Shown here: positions 34,574 to 41,831 of the stretch, one piece after another
Layout: every line of letters begins with the position of its first letter
Numbering within the stretch: the first letter of the stretch is position 1
NCBI RefSeq assembly: GCF_002197845.1
Contig: NZ_NIDE01000014.1
Span: forward strand, 1,364,001-1,428,000
DNA from: Fimbriiglobus ruber
GTDB taxonomy: Bacteria > Planctomycetota > Planctomycetia > Gemmatales > Gemmataceae
DNA length: 64,000 bases
Direction: 5' to 3'
Made by a program: the position numbers and the translations under genes
The notes under the pieces: model-generated
Seen by the model: the letters and a program-made list of their open reading frames with translations, nothing else
What the model was told of the DNA's origin: nothing
Database searches by the model: none

Positions 34574-34790
34574 GGGCTCATGAAGCGGCCGAGGCGGAAA
34601 GGCGGAAACATCGCGTCGCAATAGCTCCCCGCACCGGCGCTCGGCGCGGGTCTCCGACCCCGCCGTTCGGCCCGACCGCAGGTCTCCGTCCCACGTCGCG
34701 CACCCATCCGGTCGGTGTCTTGTGTGGCGCGTCGGCAGAGGAGACCTGCGGTCGGGCCGAACGGCGGGGTCGGAGACCCGCGCCGAGCGC
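34574..34790. repeat. Palindromic repeat locus C (core TTCGGCCC)
   Basis: Arms 34637-34687 and 34740-34790 are exact 51-base reverse complements of the GCGCTCGGCGCGGGTCTCCG family with the core TTCGGCCC. The left extension from 34574 (GGGCTCATGAAGCGGCCGAG) matches the outer end of locus B. The spacer (CCCATCCG...GTCGGCAGAG) matches that of locus A. The 370-base gap 34535-34904 contains this and the ribosome site of the next gene. Confidence 0.9.
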
Positions 34791-34904
34791 GGCCGGATTA
34801 TTCGGGCGCGAAATCATGCCACGGGCACCGCGGGCCGATACGAGACTTGATAGGAAGCGCCGCCGATCGGCCGGTGGCTGGGGTTGTCGATTCGGAGATG
34901 AGGC

Positions 34905-35687
34905 ATGGCTCGTATTACCGGCCGCCGTCGGCCGCTCAGCTTACCACGGAAGTGGATCGCCGACGTGATGGCTGCCTCCCGGCGAATCCCGTACGTCGCC
35001 GTGGACCGTCGGATGGATCTCACCACACTCGTCACCGCCCGCGCTCGGGTTGCCGAGCCCCCGTCGTGGCCGGCCATTTTTATCAAGGCGTACGCGATCG
35101 CGGCCGCCCGCCTCCCGGCCCTCCGCTGCGCGTACATCCCGTTCCCGTGGCCGCACCTGTACGAAACCGACCAGAGCATCGCCACCGTGGCGGTCGCCCG
35201 GGAGTACGCGGGTGAGCCGGCCGTCTTCTTCGCGCCGATTCGCACCCCGGATCTCTCCTCCCTCGGACAAATCACCGCCACGCTAAGAGAGTTCAAGACG
35301 AAGCCGGTGGAGCAGATCCGGCCGTTCGCCCGCTTGATCCGCTATTCGCGATACCCGCTGCCAGTCCGCCGACTCCTGTGGTGGATGGGAAATAACCTGT
35401 ACGGGCGTTACCGCGCGAGGACGTTCGGCACGTTCGGCCTGAGTACCGTCGCGGCCGGCGGCATCAACGCACTCAAAATCATCTCCCCGCTGCCCACATG
35501 CCTGACCTACGGCCCGTTCGCGGCCGACAACACCCTTGATGTCCGCCTGTTCCTGGATCACCGGATCATGGACGGGACGGGCGCCGTCGCCGCCGTGCGG
35601 GAACTCGAAGCCGCCCTCCGCGGTCCGATCCTGAAAGAGCTGAACGACCTGGCCCCGGCGACCGGGTCGGGGGAAGGCGCGGGGTGA
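34905..35687 (+). CDS. 2-oxoacid dehydrogenase acyltransferase (CAT-fold) domain protein
   Basis: 260 residues with a GGAGATGAGG site. The C-terminal motif DHRIMDG (Asp218, His219) is the catalytic HxxxDG-type signature of E2 acyltransferases and chloramphenicol acetyltransferase. TFGLSTVAAGGINALKIISP and TYGPFAADNTLDVRLFL are the strands before it. There is no lipoyl or subunit-binding domain, so it is not a standard E2 and must use another acyl donor such as acyl-CoA. The acceptor is unknown. It lies 183 bases before the RNase Z gene, separated by a hairpin repeat, so co-transcription is uncertain. Confidence 0.8.
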   Translation: MARITGRRRPLSLPRKWIADVMAASRRIPYVAVDRRMDLTTLVTARARVAEPPSWPAIFIKAYAIAAARLPALRCAYIPFPWPHLYETDQSIATVAVAREYAGEPAVFFAPIRTPDLSSLGQITATLREFKTKPVEQIRPFARLIRYSRYPLPVRRLLWWMGNNLYGRYRARTFGTFGLSTVAAGGINALKIISPLPTCLTYGPFAADNTLDVRLFLDHRIMDGTGAVAAVRELEAALRGPILKELNDLAPATGSGEGAG

Positions 35688-35755
35688 AAAACGGATTCGG
35701 CTGAATCCGCGACCGAATGCGGCGAATACTTTTAAGTCCACATCGCGATCGAAGG

Positions 35756-35826
35756 TTTTTGTGGCGGCACGTTTCCAACGCGCCGGGTTGATGTATTGGC
35801 ACGTTGGAAACGTGCCGCCACAAAAA
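35756..35826. repeat. 29-bp-arm hairpin containing GGCGGCACGTTTCCAAC
   Basis: Arms 35756-35784 and 35798-35826 are reverse complements with one mismatch and a 13-base loop, beginning TTTTTGTGG and ending CCACAAAAA. It starts about 70 bases after the stop of the CAT-fold gene; the T- and A-rich ends would suit a bidirectional terminator. Confidence 0.82.
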
Positions 35827-35870
35827 TCCATAACCGGAGGCGGCCGGGACTCTCGGCCGAACGATGACCC

Positions 35871-36890
35871 ATGGCGCCCGCACGGGCTTTTTCCGCGGTC
35901 CAACTCGTCAACGGCTCGACCGGCGACCCGGTCCTTTACCTCGATTACCCCGGCAGCGACAACGCGCTGCTCTTCGACGGGGGGGAGAACTGCGCGCTGA
36001 CCAAGGATCAGCTCGCCGACCTCGAAGCCGTGTTCATCACGCACCACCACGTCGACCACTTCATCGGGCTCGACCGGATCGTCCGCGCGAACCTGGACCA
36101 CGACAAGACGCTCCACCTTTTCGGCCCCGTTGACACGATCCGAAAAGTGTACGATCGGGTCAAAAGTTACGAGTACCCGTTCTTCCCGTACATGAAGCTG
36201 GCGATCCGGATTCACGAGTTGATTCCCGGGACGGGGGCGGGTCGTGTGATGCGCGTGGGGGAAATCTCCTGCGCGAACAAGTTCGCCCCCCCAGATGTGC
36301 GCGAACTCCCGTGGCCCGGCCGCGTCTGTTACGAGAACGAGTTCCTGTCCGTCGAGGCGGTGCCGGTCGACCACACCGTTCCCTGCCTCGCGTACGCGAT
36401 GGCCGAGCGGCCGGGCGTCCACCCGGACCCGGACAAGCTCGCGAAGGGGCTCCTGCGGTCGGGGGCGTGGGTACAGGAAGCGCTCCGGCTGCTCCGCGAA
36501 GGAGCGCCGCCGGAGACCACCCTGGACATCCAGGGCGGCCGCTTTTCGCTCGCCGCCCTCGGGGAACAGTATTTCACCGAGTCGGCCGGCGCGCGGGTGG
36601 CGTACGTCACCGACACGTTCTGGTCGGAGGCCGTGCGGCCGGACCTGGTGAAGCTCGCGAAGGGGGCCTGGCGGCTCTACTGCGACAGCTTTTACGCCAA
36701 GGCTCAGGCGAAGGAAGCGGCGAAACACCGACACATGCTCGCCCCCCAGACGGCCGAACTGGCGAAGCTGGCCAAGGTCGAGCAGCTCGTGCTGATCCAC
36801 TTCTCGACGCGGTACGCCGGGAAGCACGAAATCTTGCTGGAAGAAGCCGGCGCGGTCTTCCCGCGCGTGACCGCAGAAATCAAAAATTGA
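35871..36890 (+). CDS. rnz: Ribonuclease Z-like metallo-beta-lactamase-fold protein
   Basis: 339 residues. The metal site is THHHVDHFIGLD, with His58, His60, Asp62 and His63 in HxHxDH spacing. Other marks: VDHTVPCLAYAMAER near 167 (the His after the flexible arm), YVTDTFW near 240 and HFSTRYAGKHEILLEEA (His310), whose HFSxRY is the tRNase Z signature. Length agrees with short-form RNase Z, which trims tRNA 3' ends. The first half has an unusual hydrophobic insert (YEYPFFPYMKLAIRIHELIPG). No tRNA gene is near. A perfect 35-base palindrome starts two bases after the stop. Confidence 0.85.
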   Translation: MAPARAFSAVQLVNGSTGDPVLYLDYPGSDNALLFDGGENCALTKDQLADLEAVFITHHHVDHFIGLDRIVRANLDHDKTLHLFGPVDTIRKVYDRVKSYEYPFFPYMKLAIRIHELIPGTGAGRVMRVGEISCANKFAPPDVRELPWPGRVCYENEFLSVEAVPVDHTVPCLAYAMAERPGVHPDPDKLAKGLLRSGAWVQEALRLLREGAPPETTLDIQGGRFSLAALGEQYFTESAGARVAYVTDTFWSEAVRPDLVKLAKGAWRLYCDSFYAKAQAKEAAKHRHMLAPQTAELAKLAKVEQLVLIHFSTRYAGKHEILLEEAGAVFPRVTAEIKN

Positions 36891-36891
36891 G

Positions 36892-36989
36892 CCGCAGATA
36901 CACGCGGATCAACGCGGATCAGAGAACGGATTGATACGAATTTTGTTCTATCTTCTCTGATCCGCGTTGATCCGCGTGTATCTGCGGCA
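36892..36989. repeat. 35-bp perfect inverted repeat after a stop codon
   Basis: Arms 36892-36926 and 36955-36989 are exact reverse complements containing GCGGATCAACGCGGATC, with a 28-base AT-rich loop. It begins two bases after the RNase Z stop and ends 21 bases before the next GTG start. A transcription terminator or mRNA 3'-end stabiliser is plausible. Confidence 0.85.
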
Positions 36990-37010
36990 AAAAGCTCTTG
37001 GAGGCCGCCC

Positions 37011-38312
37011 GTGCCCGACATCGAAATGCTTCATCTGACCGTGACCGACGCCCCGGCGGACGACCTCGCCCCGGCCCTGACCGACCTGTCCCCGGAGCAG
37101 GTGGTCGCGCTGCTGCGCGACGGGAAGACGGTCGCGAACGCGCGGGTCAAGCGGCTCAAGTTCCGTGGGGCGGTCGCGTACCCGGTCCGGTTCAAGAACT
37201 GCACCCTGGTTCACTGCGAGTTCGACGGGGCCACGTTCCAGGACGAAGTCTCGTTCGCCGCGTGCCTGCTCGACCGCGCCGTCTGCCAGCACGGGACGGT
37301 GTTCGAGAAGGCGCTCGACCTCAGCCATTCGGTGCTAAACAAGCCGACCTTCGCCCGCATGACGGTGAAGGGCCAGTTCCTCGCGGCGTACGCCGAGTTC
37401 CGCGGGAAAGTCGCCGTCGTGGACTGCACGTTCGAGCAGCGGGCGTCGTTCTGGGAGGCGAAGTTCAGCACCTGGATCGACATCAAGGGGTGCGTGTTCC
37501 ACGGCGAGGCGGACTTCCGCTCGGCCCACGTCGAGCAGGGGTTCGTGCTGAGCCACAGCACGTTCCACGGGGACTTCCTGTTCCGCGGGGCGCACGTCGA
37601 GAAGAAGTTCCAGGCGGACGGGAGCCGGTTCGAGAAGGCGCTCGACCTCTCGAAGGCGAAGCTCCACGACTTCGTCTACCTGGAAACGATCGAGCAGGGG
37701 CCGGCGCAGACGTTCGCGTTCCTGAACGCGCTCGCCAAGCGGATTCGCGTCCGCCCGGAGCAGGTCGAGGGCCGGCTGTCGAGCGAGCGGGCCGGGAAGT
37801 TCGACGACGCCATGCAGGAGTACGGGCTGCTCAAGAAGTGCTACCAGGAACTCCACCGGTTCGACCACGAGGACTGGGCGTTCTATCGCTTCAAGGTCGC
37901 CCAGCGGAAGTCCCAGCCGGTGACGTGGGCGAAGCCGTGGACCGTCTGGCGGACGCTCGCGGACTACTTGTTCCTGGACGTCGGGTGCGGGTACGGGACG
38001 AACCCGGCCCGGGCGGTGCGGATGGCCCTGGTCATCATCCTCGGCTTCGCGATCCTGTACGGCGCGCGGGTCGAGATGTTTTACACCGAGAAGCTTCCGT
38101 TCCCGGACGCCGACCCCGACGCGAAGACGTTCCTCGCGAACCGGGTGATGATCGGGCTGACGACGAGCGTGTCGGTGTTCACCTCGGGGATGGGCGGGAT
38201 TCGCGAGATCGCCCAGGGGTGGATGAACGTGCCCGTCATGATCGAGTCGATCATGGGGACGCTCCTGTTCGGCCTGTTTATCGTCGCTTTCTCGCGGAAG
38301 GTCATCCGGTAA
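37011..38312 (+). CDS. Pentapeptide-repeat-like protein with C-terminal channel-like membrane domain
   Basis: 433 residues from a GTG start with GGAGG upstream. Residues about 50-240 consist of degenerate five-residue repeats (CLLDRA, FEKALDLSHSV, GEADFRSAHVEQGF, GDFLFRGAHVEKKF, EKALDLSKAKL) that should form a right-handed beta helix. Residues 250-310 are helical (DDAMQEYGLLKKCYQELHRF). Two membrane helices follow: MALVIILGFAILYGARVEMF (about 342-361) and SIMGTLLFGLFIVAFSRKVI (about 413-432). The segment between them (GLTTSVSVFTSGMGG) sits where two-helix ion channels carry a filter loop, but TVGYG is not present. Partial copy at 39.2 kb. Confidence 0.75.
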   Translation: MPDIEMLHLTVTDAPADDLAPALTDLSPEQVVALLRDGKTVANARVKRLKFRGAVAYPVRFKNCTLVHCEFDGATFQDEVSFAACLLDRAVCQHGTVFEKALDLSHSVLNKPTFARMTVKGQFLAAYAEFRGKVAVVDCTFEQRASFWEAKFSTWIDIKGCVFHGEADFRSAHVEQGFVLSHSTFHGDFLFRGAHVEKKFQADGSRFEKALDLSKAKLHDFVYLETIEQGPAQTFAFLNALAKRIRVRPEQVEGRLSSERAGKFDDAMQEYGLLKKCYQELHRFDHEDWAFYRFKVAQRKSQPVTWAKPWTVWRTLADYLFLDVGCGYGTNPARAVRMALVIILGFAILYGARVEMFYTEKLPFPDADPDAKTFLANRVMIGLTTSVSVFTSGMGGIREIAQGWMNVPVMIESIMGTLLFGLFIVAFSRKVIR

Positions 38313-38315
38313 GAG

Positions 38316-38355
38316 TGACGTGTCGTGGCTCACTGAAAAGTGCCACGACACGTCA
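38316..38355. terminator. Hairpin directly after the pentapeptide gene
   Basis: Perfect 14-base arms (TGACGTGTCGTGGC at 38316-38329; reverse complement at 38342-38355) with a 12-base loop, starting four bases after the stop. No T-run follows, so a factor-independent terminator is not certain. Confidence 0.6.
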
Positions 38356-38378
38356 TGACGAGAAAGAGCCCTCCGTCC

Positions 38379-38443
38379 CGGGCCGTTGAACACCGCGCTC
38401 TGCCCATATCTGTCTGGGCAGACGCCTGATGTTCAACGGCCCG
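38379..38443. repeat. Nested double inverted repeat
   Basis: Outer arms CGGGCCGTTGAAC (38379-38391) and GTTCAACGGCCCG (38431-38443); inside them a second stem CTGCCCA (38400-38406) with TGGGCAG (38415-38421). The nested form would fold into a long stem with an internal loop. It lies between the pentapeptide gene and an AT-richer gene. Confidence 0.75.
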
Positions 38444-38587
38444 TAACGGTTTTGTACGTTTGCTTCGGCCACGACCGTGGACTATGGTTGCGTCGGCAAT
38501 TCCCAATACTTCCGGGCCGCTGAAAGGTGATTTTTACGCCATTTCAGCCTGCTCGGCCTCCGTAGCCGCCTTCAGGGTCGAAGATTC

Positions 38588-39175
38588 ATGTCGCGAATTA
38601 TTTTCTTGGCCTGTGCGATTGCTTTTATCAGCGTATTTGCGATAGCGTATATCCAGTCTTCGCAGCAGAAATCGTCCGTATCTGTGGTCTCGAATGGGCC
38701 GCCTGAGCCAGAACCGGATCAGTGGTTAACTTACACATCACCGGACGACCGCATTTCGTTCAATTACCCGCGAACCCTCACGCTTGTTCACCGCCAACCG
38801 AAAGATGATCTGGACCCACCTGTTGCCTTATTTGGCGAAAACAATCTCGTCCATATTACGTTCATGCTACGAGTAACGGACGATATCCCGTCCGATCAAT
38901 GCGAAAGTATGATCAACCGGAATGTCAATGCAAATACGAAGGCAGTCACCGAAATGGAAGGGATTTGTTTGGGAAGCGGCAAGGGTTTTCGCCGCGAGTT
39001 CCGTGAATTGCGAAGTATTTCACAAGGCACCCCGCCGGACGAATTCATCGCGATATCGCTAAAAACAAAGAACGCATACATGCATCTCACTGTGGGGTAC
39101 GAAGTCGGTAAACGGGGCGAAGCGAGAGCCCTCTGTGAAAAAATCGCAGGCTCCTTGGTTATGAAAGATCTGTGA
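38588..39175 (+). CDS. Secreted or membrane-anchored protein, AT-richer insertion-like gene
   Basis: 195 residues. The start MSRIIFLACAIAFISVFAIAYI is a signal or anchor helix. The mature part has a PsbP/DUF1795-like flavour (WLTYTSPDDRISFNYPRTLTL near 44, then FMLRVTDDIPSDQCESM and YMHLTVGYEVGKRGEARALC) but this likeness is weak. Base use is visibly AT-richer than both sides. The gene lies exactly between the pentapeptide/channel gene and that gene's decayed partial copy, as if inserted there together with the duplication. No clear ribosome site was seen. Confidence 0.65.
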   Translation: MSRIIFLACAIAFISVFAIAYIQSSQQKSSVSVVSNGPPEPEPDQWLTYTSPDDRISFNYPRTLTLVHRQPKDDLDPPVALFGENNLVHITFMLRVTDDIPSDQCESMINRNVNANTKAVTEMEGICLGSGKGFRREFRELRSISQGTPPDEFIAISLKTKNAYMHLTVGYEVGKRGEARALCEKIAGSLVMKDL

Positions 39176-39183
39176 CAGGCTTT

Positions 39184-39355
39184 GCCCGGCGCAGGTCGAA
39201 GGCCGGTTGCCGAGCGAGTGGGCGGGAAGTCCGACGAAGGCACGCAAGAGTCCGGGCTGTTCAAGAAGTGCGACCAGGAATGCCACCGCTTTGATTGCGA
39301 GGCCTGGGCGTTCTATCGGTTCATCGTGGCCTTCTCGCGAAAGGTCATCCGGTAA
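39184..39355 (+). pseudogene. Decayed, internally deleted copy of the pentapeptide/channel gene
   Basis: DNA from 39184 closely follows the part of the neighbouring gene that encodes PEQVEGRLSSERAGKF through EDWAFYRF (source about 37757-37890). It then jumps directly to the copy of the last codons (IVAFSRKVIR, source about 38280-38312) and a stop at 39353-39355. Several single-base changes and at least one shift break the frame. The missing piece is the membrane domain. It is a duplicated 3' segment, not a working gene. Confidence 0.8.
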
Positions 39356-39400
39356 TAAAGCGGGCTTCTTCCCCCGGGAAGAGGCCCGCTTTCGTTTCGG

Positions 39401-40276
39401 TCACACCATGCTGGCCGCGATCACCGCGAGGATTTCCTGGAGCCGTTCCGGGTCCACGGGTTTGACGACGTGGGTGTCGATCCCCACCTCGTGGGCTTTC
39501 ACCTTGTCCGCTTCTAACCCGTAGCCGGTGACGGCGATCAGGTACGGCTGCGGGGCCATCCGCTGCGCCCGCACCCGCTGGGCCACGTCGTACCCGCTCA
39601 GCCCCGGTAGGCCAATGTCGAGGACCACCACCGCCGGCCGCGTGGACAGGATCGCCTCGACCGCCGTCGGGCCGTCGTAGACGACGCCGACGACCGTGTG
39701 GCCGCTGGCCCGGAGCAGCACCGCCAGGCTGTCCGCCGCGTCGACGTTGTCGTCCACGACCAGCACTTGGAGCCCCCGCCCGGCCGGCGCGGACTCCCCA
39801 GTAAGAAACTCCGATCCCCGTGCCCCGGTACGTTCCGTGGAAGCCCCGGAGCCCGCCAGCGGCCGCCGCCGGGCTTCGTCGGACAGGGCCTCGATCCGTT
39901 GGCTCACGGCCGCGAACCCGTTCGCATTCAGCCCGGAAGAGAGGCGAAAGAGAACCAGCGCCGGGGCGTCGTCCGTGTGGGCGCGGTAGACCGCCCCCTC
40001 ACACCGGCAAACAACCGGCGGTCCACTGGCGCGAACGATACGGAGGGAGCCCAGCGGCGTCACGTGAGTCGGCTGACACGCCCGCAAGTAGTCCGCGACC
40101 GCTTCCGGGGCGCCCGCCACGAACTCCGCGAACGGACGCCCGTGGAGTTCGCAAGCCGTGCGGCCCACGTATTCTCCGGCGGCCCGGTTGGCCGCGTGAA
40201 TGGTGCCGTCCGCCGAGACGAGTAACATGGCTTCCGGCAGCAGGTCGGCGGTCAGGAGGAAGGCTTCGATGGACAC
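39401..40276 (-). CDS. PAS-domain plus response-regulator receiver protein
   Basis: 291 residues from a GTG start. Residues about 8-110 form a PAS-like sensor (EAMLLVSADGTIHAANRAAG, GRPFAEFVAGAPEAVADYL). After a linker (about 120-165) a full receiver domain follows: acidic pocket Asp175-Asp176 in VLVVDDN, phospho-acceptor Asp220 in VVVLDIGLPG, Thr250 in IAVTGYG and Lys272 in VVKPVD. No output domain or kinase is present, so it probably passes a signal to a partner elsewhere. The start lies 8 bases after the stop of a short upstream open frame, so both may be on one transcript. Confidence 0.88.
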   Translation of the reverse strand: MSIEAFLLTADLLPEAMLLVSADGTIHAANRAAGEYVGRTACELHGRPFAEFVAGAPEAVADYLRACQPTHVTPLGSLRIVRASGPPVVCRCEGAVYRAHTDDAPALVLFRLSSGLNANGFAAVSQRIEALSDEARRRPLAGSGASTERTGARGSEFLTGESAPAGRGLQVLVVDDNVDAADSLAVLLRASGHTVVGVVYDGPTAVEAILSTRPAVVVLDIGLPGLSGYDVAQRVRAQRMAPQPYLIAVTGYGLEADKVKAHEVGIDTHVVKPVDPERLQEILAVIAASMV

Positions 40277-40284
40277 GGGTGCGG

Positions 40285-40542
40285 TTACCCCTTGATGTAT
40301 TCCCGACCCTGGACCGCTCCCGCTTCTTCGGTGGGCTTCAAATAGACGACGCGGCAGCCGGGGTTTCTTTTGGCGAGTGTTTGTTCGAGGACGACCTTGC
40401 CGTACCCGTGGTTATCCAAGGCTGAAGCGGGCCGTTGGGGGCCCACGTCTACGTCGCGGAGAACACCCGTCGCGATACTTTCGACTACCGACCGCGGTGG
40501 CGGGGTTGCTTCTGGTCGCAGGTAGATGGCGGCTTCGACTGA
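40285..40542 (-). CDS. Unlisted 86-codon open frame upstream of the PAS-REC gene (partial or remnant)
   Basis: Reading right to left from 40542 (just after an in-frame TGA) the frame gives VEAAIYLRPEATPPPRSVVE, then SIATGVLRDVDVGPQRPASA, LDNHGYGKVVLEQTLAKRNP and GCRVVYLKPTEEAGAVQGRE, ending YIKG and TAA at 40285-40287. It has protein-like composition but no ATG; possible starts are GTG or TTG inside. The stop is 8 bases before the GTG of the PAS-REC gene. It may be the C-terminal remnant of a lost gene or a small gene with a rare start. No family recognised. The rest of the gap to 40712 shows nothing. Confidence 0.35.
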   Translation of the reverse strand, partial: SVEAAIYLRPEATPPPRSVVESIATGVLRDVDVGPQRPASALDNHGYGKVVLEQTLAKRNPGCRVVYLKPTEEAGAVQGREYIKG

Positions 40543-40712
40543 TCAAGGCGGCTGATGGTCCCCGATTTAGACCACCCCGGGGCGACGGGACGGGACACTG
40601 TGAATCCTAGACCCCGCGGGCGGGTTCGTCCAATGGCCGGCTCGCGTCACAGTCGTTCCGCCGCCGGATCGTGCCAACTGAGTCTGCTGCATGAGTAGGT
40701 CATTCGCATCTG

Positions 40713-41624
40713 TTATTTTGCGTCTTCCACGACCAGCATCGTGTCTTCGCTGTCGAGGAACCATTCGCTCTCGGTGGGCTCGCGCATGCGCAATTTGCCG
40801 TCGCCGCCGAGGTCGATTTCGTCGCCCGCGATGAAGGTCTCGCCCATCTGGCGCAGGTACCCGAGCATGCCGGCGAACAGGCGGAAGGCGTGGCTCGTCT
40901 CGTTGTGGCCGCCGAGGTGCCGGGCGAGGTTCGGCAGGCCGAGCCGGTGGTTGGCGAACGTCCGCACCCACGGCCGCTCCGGGTCGCCCGCGTCCATCCT
41001 TACGAACCCGCCGTACAGGTACGGCAGCGGCAATTCGCGGAGCGTCTTCAGGATGTCCTCGCCGTCGTCCGGGATCAGGTCCGGCGCGGGGATGGCCGCA
41101 CGGGCTTCCTCGTTCAAGATCGCGACCGCGTCGAACCGGGCCAGCGCGCCGGCCGCGTATCCGAGGGCGACGTACTGTTCGAGCGGGTCTGCGTCGGTGC
41201 CGGCGTAGTAGAGCAGGACGTGCGCGCGGTGCCGGGCGGCTTCCTGCTTGAACTCCGGCGCCATCATCGCCGGCCCGACGCACACTTCGACCGGCCCGTA
41301 CGGCATCGGGGCGTCGCACCCGACCAGCTTGATGACGTGCTGCCCCCAGCCGAGCAACCCGACCACCGCGGCCGGCGGACCGTCGCCGGTGACGAGGGCG
41401 GCGGCACCGGGCACGTCGGCCACCGCGACGAGTTCCACGCTCGCCTTGGCGGCGGCCGGGTGGTCGCGGAGGACGGCCGTCAGGGCGTCGGCGTTCAGAT
41501 CGAGGAGCGAAGGGAACAGGAGCTGGAAGCTCAGCGGCGCCTCTTCGCCCGGCGGGGCGGCCGCGAGTTCGCCGACGGGGGCGGGGGAGACGGTGCCCGA
41601 AAAGCGGTCGAAGAAACTCGCCAA
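40713..41624 (-). CDS. DUF4261-like protein of unknown function
   Basis: 303 residues from a TTG at 41624, chosen because GAGAGGG lies 7 bases before it and the protein then begins LASFFDRFSG. Starting at the GTG at 41774 would add 50 residues of poor coding character. The core reads SFQLLFPSLLDLNADALTAV, ALVTGDGPPAAVVGLLGWGQ, FKQEAARHRAHVLLYY and WVRTFANHRLGLPNLARHLG, which resembles DUF4261 proteins. No catalytic residues can be named. It is divergent from the polytopic membrane gene, with about 200 bases between the starts. Confidence 0.65.
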   Translation of the reverse strand: MASFFDRFSGTVSPAPVGELAAAPPGEEAPLSFQLLFPSLLDLNADALTAVLRDHPAAAKASVELVAVADVPGAAALVTGDGPPAAVVGLLGWGQHVIKLVGCDAPMPYGPVEVCVGPAMMAPEFKQEAARHRAHVLLYYAGTDADPLEQYVALGYAAGALARFDAVAILNEEARAAIPAPDLIPDDGEDILKTLRELPLPYLYGGFVRMDAGDPERPWVRTFANHRLGLPNLARHLGGHNETSHAFRLFAGMLGYLRQMGETFIAGDEIDLGGDGKLRMREPTESEWFLDSEDTMLVVEDAK

Positions 41625-41831
41625 AGCCGAACCCTCTCGTTCACGGGCGGATTCATTCGACCCGTATCGCGCGGTCAACAACCGGAAACCACCATCAGGA
41701 TACCCGGCGGCGGCCATTCGCGATCTCGCGCCGGCGAAATTTTCCACTGATCGGACCAAAATTGTGCCCGGCACGCAGCCCCATCGCGCACTAGGCTACG
41801 GCAGCCCGCTTTCCCCGTCGGACGTGCTTTC

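Noticed and set aside
41625-41774. Upstream part of the DUF4261-like frame from a GTG at 41774
   Set aside because: No ribosome site before the GTG, while the TTG at 41624 has GAGAGGG at good distance and starts at the domain-like sequence.
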